Source of the DNA: JABAAI01 sp965242745
GTDB taxonomy: Bacteria; Spirochaetota; Leptospiria; Leptospirales; Leptonemataceae
Reading direction: 5' to 3'
Assembly (NCBI GenBank): GCA_965242745.1
Contig: CBDETG010000095.1
Coordinates: forward strand, 68,729-132,728
Length of the DNA: 64,000 nucleotides
Part shown: one piece after another, positions 8,999-17,463 of the stretch
Layout: each line of letters begins with the position of its first letter
Position numbering within the stretch: the stretch's first letter is position 1
Translations under genes and position numbers: made by a program
Notes under the pieces: generated by a model
What the model saw: the letters and a program-made list of their open reading frames with translations, nothing else
The model's database searches: none
Told to the model about the DNA's origin: nothing

Positions 8999-9958
8999 TC
9001 ATTTGTATGCGGGCTGAGTATGAAGCGCCGCTGCACGCACCTGTCTGTAGAGATCCAAAAAGCCGTAAGAGGCGGGCACTTTCTCCGGCACAAAGAGGCT
9101 GTGATATGCTGCCTTCATTCGAAACCAGGGGATATTGGGATACTTATGGTGCACATAGTGGAAACGATCATTGTGGGGGCTGATGAAAAGCCATTCCAAG
9201 AAACCAAAAGTATTACGGGTGCGCTCCCCCTGGATTCCAAAATGCTCGCCTGTCTCACTCCAAAAAATCAAAGCCGGGTATGCCCAAAAGAGAGGGACAA
9301 TCCAGTACAAGAAAAGCAGCTCTAAGGCCCCTGCGCCGCCGAAAAGAAGCAGGAGGCAAAGCCAAAAACTTAGCACTTTCTTACGATAAAGAGCATCCTT
9401 CCATATATTTACTGCTATAGTTTTTAGCATATGCCAGCTGTCAAAAAACAAGAAAGGCCGTATGAACCATATCCAGAACATGTTCTTTTTCTTTTGAAAG
9501 AGACCCCAGCGCTGGTAGTCCTGCCAGGCCGGGTCCTGCGGGCGCAGAAGAAAGCCATGATGATGCTGATGCTCTTTTCTGTAATTTTCCCAGCTTTCAA
9601 AAACAGGCAGAAACCATAAAAAATCCAGCTTCCTGTTCCAAGCCCTCTTTCGAAACAAGTTGTAATGCACAGAGTCATGACCGAAGACCTCTGCCAAGGC
9701 CACCATACGGCTAGCGATGAACCATAGGCAGGCAATGTAGAGCAGGACATTCCCACTGTATACTGATAATGCGGCGCTTAAGGCGATAAGCGCCCAGTTG
9801 AATGCAATAAACAAAAATGAAATCCAGCTGCTTTTCTGCATGAAGCGAAGTAGGAGCGCCTCTTTTTCCTTGCGCGTCATGGGCTTTTCTCTTAGACAAG
9901 CTTGGCTTGGAGAAAAGGGCTGCCTTGCCGGCTGAGGGCTGTTCTTTGCTGCATTCAC
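8999..9958 (-). CDS. Membrane fatty acid desaturase
   Basis: This 319-residue integral membrane protein has the three His boxes of membrane desaturases: HDSVH, HQHHHG (within KEHQHHHG), and HYVHH. Hydrophobic segments lie around residues 45-90 and 185-240. It would introduce a double bond into acyl chains using di-iron, O2 and an electron donor, adjusting membrane fluidity; regiospecificity is not deducible. The first ATG (9958) is used, but an ATG 26 codons later (9880) is also possible since neither has a strong ribosome-binding site. Its stop lies 18 bases from the IS30 relic. Confidence 0.88.
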   Translation of the reverse strand: MNAAKNSPQPARQPFSPSQACLREKPMTRKEKEALLLRFMQKSSWISFLFIAFNWALIALSAALSVYSGNVLLYIACLWFIASRMVALAEVFGHDSVHYNLFRKRAWNRKLDFLWFLPVFESWENYRKEHQHHHGFLLRPQDPAWQDYQRWGLFQKKKNMFWIWFIRPFLFFDSWHMLKTIAVNIWKDALYRKKVLSFWLCLLLLFGGAGALELLFLYWIVPLFWAYPALIFWSETGEHFGIQGERTRNTFGFLEWLFISPHNDRFHYVHHKYPNIPWFRMKAAYHSLFVPEKVPASYGFLDLYRQVRAAALHTQPAYK

Positions 9959-10203
9959 TTTCGACTTACATAGGCTAGAACTTAGTCAGGGCTTGGCGCG
10001 TCATACTCTGCCTAAGCTATACTCTATGTACATATATATACACTATAATTGCAAAAAAAGCAATACAGAAAAAGTAAAAATTGTAATCTTTTTACAAAAT
10101 TAGCTAAAATGAGTTAGAGGCATAACAAGGCCAATATATTAAGCATCGGGAAGCAGAGATTGTCACCCTCGTTTTTGTTGCGAAAAAAAGAGCGCCTTAT
10201 ATC

Positions 10204-10373
10204 ACGGCAAATCATAGGCATTGGTAGCAGCGCAGCGACATCCATGACGGCAAATCATAGGCATTGGTCTGGCGCGGCGACATCCATGACGGCAAATCAT
10301 AGGCATTGGTCTGGCGCGGGCGACATCCATGACGGCAAATCATAGGCATTGGTCTGGCGTAGCGACTTCCATG
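10204..10373. repeat. Repeat island A: tandem left half-palindrome units (about 43 bp x 4)
   Basis: Four tandem copies begin at 10204, 10247, 10289 and 10332, each starting ACGGCAAATCATAGGCATTG and continuing through TCTGGCGC to a CATCCATG tail. The unit is the left arm of the large palindrome found complete at 23.9 and 59.9 kb. Copies differ by one or two bases. No protein-coding signal was found in them. Confidence 0.9.
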
Positions 10374-10627
10374 TCTTAGCGCCAGACTCTCGCACCTCCA
10401 TGTGCTCGGGAGCAATGCCTATGATTTGCACTGGATTGTTGTAGTATGGGCTCGGGACGCAATACCTATGCCTTAGCGCTGGATTGTTCTGGTATGTACA
10501 GCAGCAGAAAAAACCATATCTGTTTTGTCAGCCCTGCTTTAGCGCCAGACTCTCGCACATCCATGACGGCAAATCATAGGCATTGGTCTGGCGCGGCGAC
10601 ATCCATGTCTTAGCGCCAGACTCTCGC
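10374..10627. repeat. Repeat island A: mixed palindrome units
   Basis: Alternating left and right halves of the palindrome family: GCGCCAGACTCTCGCAC, CAATGCCTATGATTTGC, TGGATTGTTGTAGTATG and another left half at about 10566. A spacer with AAACCATATCTGTTTTGTC (about 10511-10529) recurs in islands C and E, as does CAGCCCTGC after it. The block is noncoding as far as I can see. Confidence 0.8.
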
Positions 10628-10875
10628 ACCTCCTGTGCTCGTGACGCAATGCCTATGATTTGCACTGGATTGTTGTAGTATGTGCTCGGGACGCAATACC
10701 TATGATTTGCACTGGATTGTTGTAGTATGTGCTCGGGACGCAATGCCTATGCCTTAGCGCTGGATTGTTGTAGTATGTGCTCGGGACGCAATGCCTATGC
10801 CTTAGCGCTGGATTGTTGTAGTATGTGCTCGGGACGCAATGCCTATGCCTTAGCGCTGGATTGTTGTAGTATGTA
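10628..10875. repeat. Repeat island A: tandem right half-palindrome units (47-48 bp x 5)
   Basis: GTAGTA anchors fall at 10675, 10722, 10770, 10818 and 10866, giving a 47-48 bp period. Each unit reads TGTGCTCGGGACGCAAT, then CCTATG(C/A) and TGGATTGTT. The first two units carry GATTTGCACTGG and the later ones CCTTAGCGCTGG, so two sequence versions are mixed within one array. Confidence 0.9.
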
Positions 10876-11443
10876 AAGCAGCAGAATGGGCATTAGGCCT
10901 GTGCTGCAGCCCTAAAACGTTCCCTGGATTGTTCTGGTATATAAGGCACATGAGGCCCCGTCGCCGTCAGCAAAACCAACGCCCCGTATCACAAGCTCCC
11001 CCTTATTACAACAACGCCCGCCCGCGTCATCAGAACCACCACGCCCAGCACCTCCGAGCGTTGTTGCGTAACTCACGAAATGGCGAATAAGTGCCATATA
11101 TTGCGGGTATTCGGCCTTCACAAAATGGAAAATGACACTCTCGAAAACGCCTGAATCGGCCTATAAGCGCTATGGTACCTGCGTGGAGTCGCAGATTCTC
11201 GCTTTTGCATTACGCAACAACGCCAGACGTCGGAGCATTGTTGCGATAATCAACAAGGCCGGCCCTCATCAAGGGCCATGCCTCAGCACACCAGCGCCAC
11301 ATTTTCACTAAGATCCCACAAGGCGCCTGAGTCGCACACGCAATACAACTTCTACACATTGCACTGTGCGGCTTTTGCCCGCGCATTTGAGAGTGAGTGA
11401 GGCCTGTATGCTTGTTTGCCATATCTTTGATATAGCAAAATCG
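10876..11443. other. Right flank of island A, no intact gene
   Basis: The first 190 bases continue repeat-family pieces (TGGATTGTTCTGGTATAT, TTATTACAACAACGCC). On the minus strand about 11030-11145 reads as a protein-like stretch (HFVKAEYPQYMALIRHFV) with a stop just upstream, possibly a gene scrap. The rest up to the tRNA shows nothing I recognise. Confidence 0.45.
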
Positions 11444-11517
11444 TGGGCCAGGGAAGACTCGAACTTCCGACCCCTTCCTTATCAGAGAAGTGCTCTAACC
11501 GACTGAGCTACTGGCCC
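11444..11517 (-). tRNA. tRNA-Ile (GAT)
   Basis: The reverse strand folds into a complete cloverleaf: acceptor GGGCCAG with CTGGCCC, D-arm GCTC/GAGC, anticodon stem CTTCT/GGAAG around loop CTGATAA (anticodon GAT), and T-arm GGAAG/CTTCC with TTCGAGT. The discriminator base is A. The 3' CCA is not encoded. It is a solitary tRNA gene, not next to rRNA genes. Confidence 0.95.
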
Positions 11518-11835
11518 ATTGCGCCTATTTCAATATGGGGGTCTTGTATGTCCATTCTAATCTGCCCTTCTCATTATCAAGGGCGAATGCTCTATATACA
11601 GTAATGACACAGTAGTAGTATAGGGTCTCAAGTCTTGCTGGACTTAGCGTCTTCTGCGGCAGTAACGCTGTATAGCTATATGTCCTTTCTTTCGTCTAAC
11701 GAGTATAATATTTTGTTATTTTTTGCCTTGCGATGCGTGAAGTTTGAAGCTGGAGGCTTCTTGCAAAGTTGCCTCTCATATTTTCTGCCTTGCTTTTACT
11801 CCAGTTTGATTTAGGCAAGCTATGACAATTTTCCT
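11518..11835. other. Leader region of the hybrid kinase gene
   Basis: No gene is seen in these 318 bases. A TATAAT hexamer at 11704-11709 is a candidate -10 element for the kinase gene, but the bases 17 upstream (TGTCCT) are a poor -35 match. No terminator-like hairpin followed by T residues is apparent. Confidence 0.3.
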
Positions 11836-13332
11836 ATGCTCTTTGCTGTCGTTTTCATAATAATAGGCACTATCTTTCTTTTGTTTGCCTCATATAATAT
11901 CAAAAAAATTATCCAGCTCTTAGGGCGTAAAAGGAAGAATTACTATCATTGGAAGAAGCTCTTTTACCTGACTCTTTTTTTTGTCGCAGGCTACACTTGC
12001 ACCATATGTTTCTTGTTGCAAGAATGGATTGAGATACTCATATATCTCTTAGGCTTAGTTTTCTTTTTTGGAGCTTGTTTTGTTTTATTAGTAAGTTATA
12101 TAGGCTTAGGGACCATTGCTGATATGGAAGAGGAGGTGCAGATACGCACAAAGGCAATGTATGCGGCGAAACAAGAGGCAGATGCGGCTAACAAGGCTAA
12201 GTCACAATTTCTTGCGATCATGAGTCATGAAATACGCACTCCCCTTAGCTCCATTATTGCGACCATTGATCTCTTGGATGAGATAAAGCTTTCCAAAGAA
12301 GCAGGCTCCTATGTCCAAATCATGAGCCGCGCTGCGCGTAATCTCTTGCATCAAATCAACAGTATTCTGGATTTTTCTAAAATCGAAGCGAAGCGTATGG
12401 AATTAGCGGAGGCGCCGAGCTTGCTTCATGAAAATATAGACAATGTTTTGCAGATCATGCAGGTTCGCTGCATGGAAAAAAACATAAAGCTGCTGAGCAA
12501 AATTCATTTAGAAGACGATTTATGTCTATTTTGCGATACAGTGCGTTTTGAGCAAATTCTTATCAACCTCATAGGCAATGCAATCAAGTTCACTCTCCAT
12601 GGCAGTATTTCTTTAGAGATACTGCAGCAGGAAGAAAAGGACCATAAAGTTAAGCTGAGTATCAAGCTTTCTGATACGGGCATAGGTATTCCCCCTGACA
12701 AGATCGACACGATTTTTGACAGCTTCTCACAAGCAGATGCGAGCATCACGCGCAGTTATGGAGGCACTGGGCTTGGTCTGCCAATATGCAAAACATTAGT
12801 CGGCCTCATGGGCGGCGAGATTCGTGTAAGCAGTACTCTAGGCGCAGGAAGCGTCTTTTCTTTTGATCTCTTTTTGCAAAGAGTAAAGAAAGAAGCAAAG
12901 CCTGTGATTACAAAAAAGATCAAAAGCGATGCTGCACTGAAAGGCATGCGGGTCTTGCTTGTGGAAGACAATGAAGACAATCGCTTCCTCTTTCAAAACT
13001 TTGTCAGCGGCATTGGAATACGCATGGACACGGCTGAGAATGGCGTTATAGCGCTGGAGAAAATCTGTACTGAAAACGAAGAAGATCATTATGACCTAAT
13101 TCTTATGGATATACAAATGCCCATCATGGACGGCCTGACAGCTATGACTCATATCCGGAAATGGGAGAAGGAAAGGGGGAAAAGGGCCCTCCCTATTCTT
13201 GCTCTTACAGCCAGCAGCACAAAAGAAGACGTGATGAAAAGCTACTCTGCCGGATGCACGGAATACATTACAAAGCCTATTCGCAAAAAGGCGCTTCTAG
13301 ATACGATCCTGCGTTATGCTGTGGAAAGCTGA
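11836..13332 (+). CDS. Hybrid sensor histidine kinase with receiver domain
   Basis: This 498-residue inner-membrane protein begins with about three hydrophobic segments (residues 1-95) and no sizeable periplasmic domain. The HisKA motif MSHEIRTPL puts the phospho-acceptor His at 131. The ATPase domain has an N-box (INLIGNAIKFT), G1 (DTGIGIPPDKID) and G2 (GGTGLGLPI). A C-terminal receiver domain follows with VLLVEDNEDNR and phospho-acceptor Asp 425 in LILMDIQMP. All catalytic residues are present. No output domain is encoded, so the receiver probably passes phosphate to a separate partner. The signal sensed is unknown. Confidence 0.93.
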   Translation: MLFAVVFIIIGTIFLLFASYNIKKIIQLLGRKRKNYYHWKKLFYLTLFFVAGYTCTICFLLQEWIEILIYLLGLVFFFGACFVLLVSYIGLGTIADMEEEVQIRTKAMYAAKQEADAANKAKSQFLAIMSHEIRTPLSSIIATIDLLDEIKLSKEAGSYVQIMSRAARNLLHQINSILDFSKIEAKRMELAEAPSLLHENIDNVLQIMQVRCMEKNIKLLSKIHLEDDLCLFCDTVRFEQILINLIGNAIKFTLHGSISLEILQQEEKDHKVKLSIKLSDTGIGIPPDKIDTIFDSFSQADASITRSYGGTGLGLPICKTLVGLMGGEIRVSSTLGAGSVFSFDLFLQRVKKEAKPVITKKIKSDAALKGMRVLLVEDNEDNRFLFQNFVSGIGIRMDTAENGVIALEKICTENEEDHYDLILMDIQMPIMDGLTAMTHIRKWEKERGKRALPILALTASSTKEDVMKSYSAGCTEYITKPIRKKALLDTILRYAVES

Positions 13333-13346
13333 CGAAATAAAAGCGC

Positions 13347-13460
13347 CTTTACATAGCCATGCTACTCTAAAGCTCTTGCTGCTTTAGTAATGCGCGCCTA
13401 CATTATGCAGGAGGCAAGAGTCAGCTTGTGAAAAGGGGTATATGCGCTGGCTATGTAAAG
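13347..13460. repeat. Perfect 13-bp inverted repeat enclosing 88 bases
   Basis: CTTTACATAGCCA (13347-13359) and TGGCTATGTAAAG (13448-13460) are exact inverted copies in the gap between two convergent genes. The enclosed DNA has no ORF. It could form the base of a long hairpin acting as a bidirectional transcription stop, or be a small degenerate element. Confidence 0.6.
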
Positions 13461-13479
13461 ACACAAGGACGCCTTTTCT

Positions 13480-14112
13480 TTAGCAGTTGCGGACTTTGTG
13501 TTCAAAAATATCCTTAAAGCCAAGATAATCTAACTCTCTTTGCGTAGGCAAAAAAGCCAGCAGCTTGTCATAAAGGTCCTTGCGCTTTTCTCGTATCAGC
13601 ATCGTCTCTAAGCACGTACGCACCTTGAAGAGATAGAGCACATCACATGCCGCATAATGAATTTGATCTTTGTGAAGTTGTTCCTTACCCCAATCCGAAG
13701 ACTGCGCGCTCTTGTCCATTTTTTCACCCAGAAATTCGCGCACTAATTCCTGCAAACCATGACGGTCTGTATACGTGCGGGCTAAGCGCGAGGCTATTTT
13801 TGTGCAAAAGATATTTTGCACCTCGATGCCTAAACGAGTATAAAGGAAAAGTATGTCCATGCGCGCATAATGAAATATCTTCAAGATTTTCGGGTCCTCC
13901 ATGAGGGCTTGCAGCTTAGGGCTTTTCTCTTCCTCCTTTATCTGGACTAATACGCAGGAACCCGTTTCACTAGCTACTTGTACCACGCAAAGCCGGTCAC
14001 GCCTGTGGTCAAGGCCCATCATCTCGCAATCTACCGCTAAGGCCTCAGCAGCAGCCAGCTCCTCATAGAGCTCAGGGCTTATGTCTTTACTTTCAATGAC
14101 AGGCTTTTTCAT
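13480..14112 (-). CDS. RNase D-like 3'-5' exonuclease (DEDDy)
   Basis: This 210-residue protein is a single DnaQ-fold exonuclease domain. The DEDDy residues are visible: Asp and Glu in AVDCEMMG, Asp in YARMDILFLY, and the final motif HYAACDVLYLF with the Tyr/Asp pair. The C-terminal HRDC domain of full-length E. coli RNase D is absent, as in the short RNase D-like proteins. It would trim RNA 3' ends in the cytosol using two metal ions. The downstream small membrane protein gene reads in the same direction but lies upstream in transcription. Confidence 0.88.
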   Translation of the reverse strand: MKKPVIESKDISPELYEELAAAEALAVDCEMMGLDHRRDRLCVVQVASETGSCVLVQIKEEEKSPKLQALMEDPKILKIFHYARMDILFLYTRLGIEVQNIFCTKIASRLARTYTDRHGLQELVREFLGEKMDKSAQSSDWGKEQLHKDQIHYAACDVLYLFKVRTCLETMLIREKRKDLYDKLLAFLPTQRELDYLGFKDIFEHKVRNC

Positions 14113-14128
14113 GTTTACATGGCTGCTC

Positions 14129-14497
14129 TTAACTAGAACGCCGCTCCAGCCATCGGAAAAGATAGTGCCAAATATAACTCATTCTTCCCAGCGCTAAAGC
14201 AGACAAGATTATATCAGGCCATACAAAATGACGCCGCGAAACAACTAATGATGAGGCATGCAAGAGACGTAAAGATGGTATATAATACACAATCAGGAAG
14301 GCCGTCCCCAGCACCAAAATCTGGAAGAGCATGAAGTACTTGGGCTGCGCAAGATAAGATCGCACAAGGGGAAGATTCATAAGCGCCTGAGATGCTAAAT
14401 AGAGGCAAAAGGCTACAAAAATAAAGCGCATAAATACAATGCCCATTTTGGCAAGGATCAGCGCATTTGGACTCGTTTTTGCTAAAAATACTTCCAT
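14129..14497 (-). CDS. Small integral membrane protein, unknown function
   Basis: This 122-residue protein has hydrophobic segments near residues 18-42, 55-75 and 90-112, with basic residues (RSYLAQPK, SRRHF, RWLERR) at the loops, suggesting three or four membrane spans. I do not recognise a family. It ends 16 bases before the RNase D-like gene, so the two are probably co-transcribed. Hydrophobicity makes this frame more likely than the overlapping alternatives. Confidence 0.55.
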   Translation of the reverse strand: MEVFLAKTSPNALILAKMGIVFMRFIFVAFCLYLASQALMNLPLVRSYLAQPKYFMLFQILVLGTAFLIVYYIPSLRLLHASSLVVSRRHFVWPDIILSALALGRMSYIWHYLFRWLERRSS

Positions 14498-14695
14498 CTA
14501 CGAAACTATCGGAATGCGCATGCTGCAATTTCACTTCATGCTGATAAAATTTCGCTTTGCAGCGGGCAGCCCTTGCTTCCAGAGCAGGAGCTATCTTTGC
14601 TGTCTATAATAGACTATAAGATTTACTACAACAGCATATGCAGGCGCCTATTTTAACACGATAAGCGTATATTTTAGCAATGCTCTTTTGCCTCA

Positions 14696-16324
14696 TTACT
14701 TTTGCTGCGGTACAGATGGAATAAGACGCGCAGTCATCATTTTATCTGCCTGCAGATAACGCCATGCTGCTTTTTGCAAATCGCTTTCGTGCATATTCTT
14801 GTAAAGCAATTCCTTGTAACTGAAGAAATGCTGGTAGCTGCCCGTAATACTTTCAAAGTAGCTGAGCAAATCTGCCAAGGCGGCATTGCTTTGAAGCTTG
14901 TGGATCAAAGACAGCGTTTCACGTTTGCGAACAAGAGCCAGCTCCTCTTCGCTTATTTGAAAATGGGGGCGGGCTGAGGGCATGAGCTTCCCGATTTCCT
15001 CAAGCAGGACGGCTTGTATGCGCTCTAAAGAAACCTTCGGCGCCGGCTCTACCCCTATCAAAAAAAGATTATCGGCCCTATCGCCAATGACGCCATTTGC
15101 CGCAAAAACTCTGACAGCTAGTTTCTCTTTAGAGATAAGGCGCTGGGGCAGACGGCTTTCTGCTTTGCCTGCCAAAATCTTGCTGAGAGCTTCCATATAC
15201 ATATCATCAGGATGGGGAGCCGCTGCCTTAAGCCACGCAAAGTACATCACGGGACTTAAGCCTCCTTCTAATGTTATACCAAAAGCTCTAGGCTTCGGCT
15301 TTGGAGTATCTTTGCGCTGCGGGAGCCTTCTTGCTTTGAGTGGAGCAAAATAACGGCGGATCAAGGACTCGCTTTTGTCCAAATCCATTTTGCCCACTAT
15401 GGCAATCACGGTATTGTTAGGAGCGTAGTAGCGTTTGTAAAAATCCATAGCTTGGTGATAGTTAAGATAGGCAATGCTCCGCATAGGACCTATCACAGGA
15501 TGCCCGTAAGGATGCGAGCCATAGATAGCCATACGAAATTTCTCCCAAAGCTGGGAGCGGGGCGAATTCTCCACCCGCATGCGCCTTTCTTCTGCTACAA
15601 CAAGGCGCTCTGTATAAAATCCGCGAAGCACAGAATGCTGCATGCGATCTGACTCAATACGCGCCCAAACCTCCAGCCGCTCTGTCGGGAGCTGCACCTG
15701 ATAATTCGTAAGATCAGAAGAAGTATAAGCGTTGTAGCCCTTTGCCCCTTGCAGAGCATAAATACGCGAGTCTTCTTCTTCTCTGACATAAAGGCGGCTT
15801 TGGCGGCTTAGCAGAGCAAGACGCCGTTCCCATTTTCCTATCGCTTCTTTCATCTCTTGGAGCTCTTCTGTTCCCGGCGCAGCCTGCGCCTTTTCCTCAT
15901 AACGCCTGCGTAAAGTATCCAGCTTATCCATAAAGCGTATGCTGAGCTGCAAATATTTTTCTTCTTTAGCAAAGTCACTTGTCCCCACGCGGCGCGTTCC
16001 TTTGAAAAGCATGTGCTCAAGCATGTGCGCAATACCATAACTGCCCTCCCGCTCATCAAAAGAACCTGCGCGAAACTTAATATAACAGGCTACAACAGGC
16101 GCAAAGCCTCGATTGACAAGGATAAGCCGCAGCCCATTATCCAGCTTAGCGTAGCGGAGCTGGCCCTTCACCTTATCAAAAATCTGTGAGAGAAGATTTG
16201 CGCCCTCTTGTTTTGTATCTTTTGGCTGTGCCTGCAGCGGCTGAGTTGCAGCTAAAAAAGCAAGCCAAAAAAGGATCAGGAGACCAAGTCGAGGAGCTAA
16301 CAAAGAAGAAATAAGACGCATCAT
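14696..16324 (-). CDS. M16 family zinc metallopeptidase, exported
   Basis: This 542-residue protein has a signal peptide ending around LQAQ (residue 33). It carries the inverted zinc motif HMLEH (His 100, Glu 103, His 104), with the third ligand Glu in VVAEERRMR, and the second-domain segment YAPNNTVIAIVGKMD. The zinc motif is intact, so this is the active half of the M16 pair seen in many bacteria. No inactive partner gene is adjacent. It likely degrades or processes peptides in the periplasm. An insertion of about 70 mostly charged residues lies between the HxxEH motif and the third ligand. Confidence 0.92.
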   Translation of the reverse strand: MMRLISSLLAPRLGLLILFWLAFLAATQPLQAQPKDTKQEGANLLSQIFDKVKGQLRYAKLDNGLRLILVNRGFAPVVACYIKFRAGSFDEREGSYGIAHMLEHMLFKGTRRVGTSDFAKEEKYLQLSIRFMDKLDTLRRRYEEKAQAAPGTEELQEMKEAIGKWERRLALLSRQSRLYVREEEDSRIYALQGAKGYNAYTSSDLTNYQVQLPTERLEVWARIESDRMQHSVLRGFYTERLVVAEERRMRVENSPRSQLWEKFRMAIYGSHPYGHPVIGPMRSIAYLNYHQAMDFYKRYYAPNNTVIAIVGKMDLDKSESLIRRYFAPLKARRLPQRKDTPKPKPRAFGITLEGGLSPVMYFAWLKAAAPHPDDMYMEALSKILAGKAESRLPQRLISKEKLAVRVFAANGVIGDRADNLFLIGVEPAPKVSLERIQAVLLEEIGKLMPSARPHFQISEEELALVRKRETLSLIHKLQSNAALADLLSYFESITGSYQHFFSYKELLYKNMHESDLQKAAWRYLQADKMMTARLIPSVPQQK

Positions 16325-16489
16325 CGCAAAATAATAAACCTGCTCTATTTTGGCAAGACTTAAATGTCTTCCCGGGAACTATGTATCTCAATCCACGGCA
16401 AGTTATGAAAATGATATTGATATATAAAAAGGCTTGCGGCGGGAGCTCTTATTTTGAAAATGGATAGAAACTCTCGCATTTAGGCGCAT

Positions 16490-17458
16490 ATGTACATAGA
16501 AGGAGCCTCCCTTAACGCAGTATCCCACGATACTTTGATGCTATGGGTGCACATTGTGACTATTTTGGCCTTTGTTATTGTAAATTCCATCCTGATATAT
16601 TTTATCATTCGCTATAGAAAACGCTCAGAACATGATATAACCTCCGCAGTAGATCATCACACGGGGCTGGAAGTAGCTTGGACAGCTATACCCACGATCA
16701 TTATGGCTTGGCTCTATGTCTGGGGCCTTGTGGAATTCATTAAAATGCGTAGCATCCCCGCAAACAGTATGGAGATCAGCGTAAGAGCGCAGCAATGGGC
16801 ATGGAGTTTTCTTTATCCTTCTGAATTGCAGGGAGAGGGAGAGGGCGGGAAAAGGGCGAGTCTCAAAACGAACAATGTGCTGTATTTGCAAGATGGACAG
16901 CCTACCAAATTGCTTATGAAGTCCAGTGATGTCCTGCATTCTTTTTTTGTTCCCGCCTTTCGCGTGAAAGAGGATGTAGTGCCCAATATGTTTACCTACG
17001 CTGCTTTTACTCCTGTCTTGCCTGAAAACAAAAAGGATCAGGAAGAAGCTGTGTATGATATATTTTGTACAGAATACTGCGGCAAAGACCACAGCGCTAT
17101 GCTGGGGAAAGCAATCATCCTAAGTCCTGAAAAATTCCGTCAGAAAATGAAGGAGCTTGCAGCGGAAGCTTCTAATATCAGCCCGCAAAGAGGAGAAAAA
17201 CTTTACTTAGGAAACTGCAAAAGCTGTCATAGTATCGATGGCGCCAGGCTGATCGGGCCTTCTTTGAAGGGTCTCTGGCAGAGTGAAAGAATACTGCAAA
17301 AGGGCGAGAAAGTGCTTGCCGATGAAAATTACATACGAGATTCGATACTTTATCCTAACAAGCAAGTTGTAAAGGGCTACCCCGCAGCTATGCCTCCGCA
17401 GAATTATGGAGATGCGGAGATATATTCCGTTATAGAATATATCAAAACGCTGAAATAA
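16490..17458 (+). CDS. coxB: Cytochrome c oxidase subunit II with C-terminal cytochrome c domain
   Basis: This 322-residue membrane protein has two transmembrane helices (about 18-42 and 65-85) followed by a cupredoxin domain. The CuA ligands are in DVLHSFFVPAF and CTEYCGKDHSAM (near residues 196-207). A fused cytochrome c domain with the heme motif CKSCH lies near residue 243 and the probable Met ligand in AAMPPQNY. It accepts electrons from soluble cytochrome c and passes them via CuA to subunit I. It sits 5 bases upstream of coxA. The fused heme domain marks a caa3-type subunit II. Confidence 0.95.
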   Translation: MYIEGASLNAVSHDTLMLWVHIVTILAFVIVNSILIYFIIRYRKRSEHDITSAVDHHTGLEVAWTAIPTIIMAWLYVWGLVEFIKMRSIPANSMEISVRAQQWAWSFLYPSELQGEGEGGKRASLKTNNVLYLQDGQPTKLLMKSSDVLHSFFVPAFRVKEDVVPNMFTYAAFTPVLPENKKDQEEAVYDIFCTEYCGKDHSAMLGKAIILSPEKFRQKMKELAAEASNISPQRGEKLYLGNCKSCHSIDGARLIGPSLKGLWQSERILQKGEKVLADENYIRDSILYPNKQVVKGYPAAMPPQNYGDAEIYSVIEYIKTLK

Positions 17459-17463
17459 AGCAT

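Noticed and set aside
8628..9325. Plus-strand frames across the IS30 relic and the desaturase gene
   Set aside because: They are antisense to the better supported transposase relic and to the desaturase with its three His boxes.
10204..10875. A CRISPR array
   Set aside because: The tandem units are adjacent and similar over their entire length. There are no unique spacers of constant length between identical short repeats, and no cas gene is nearby.
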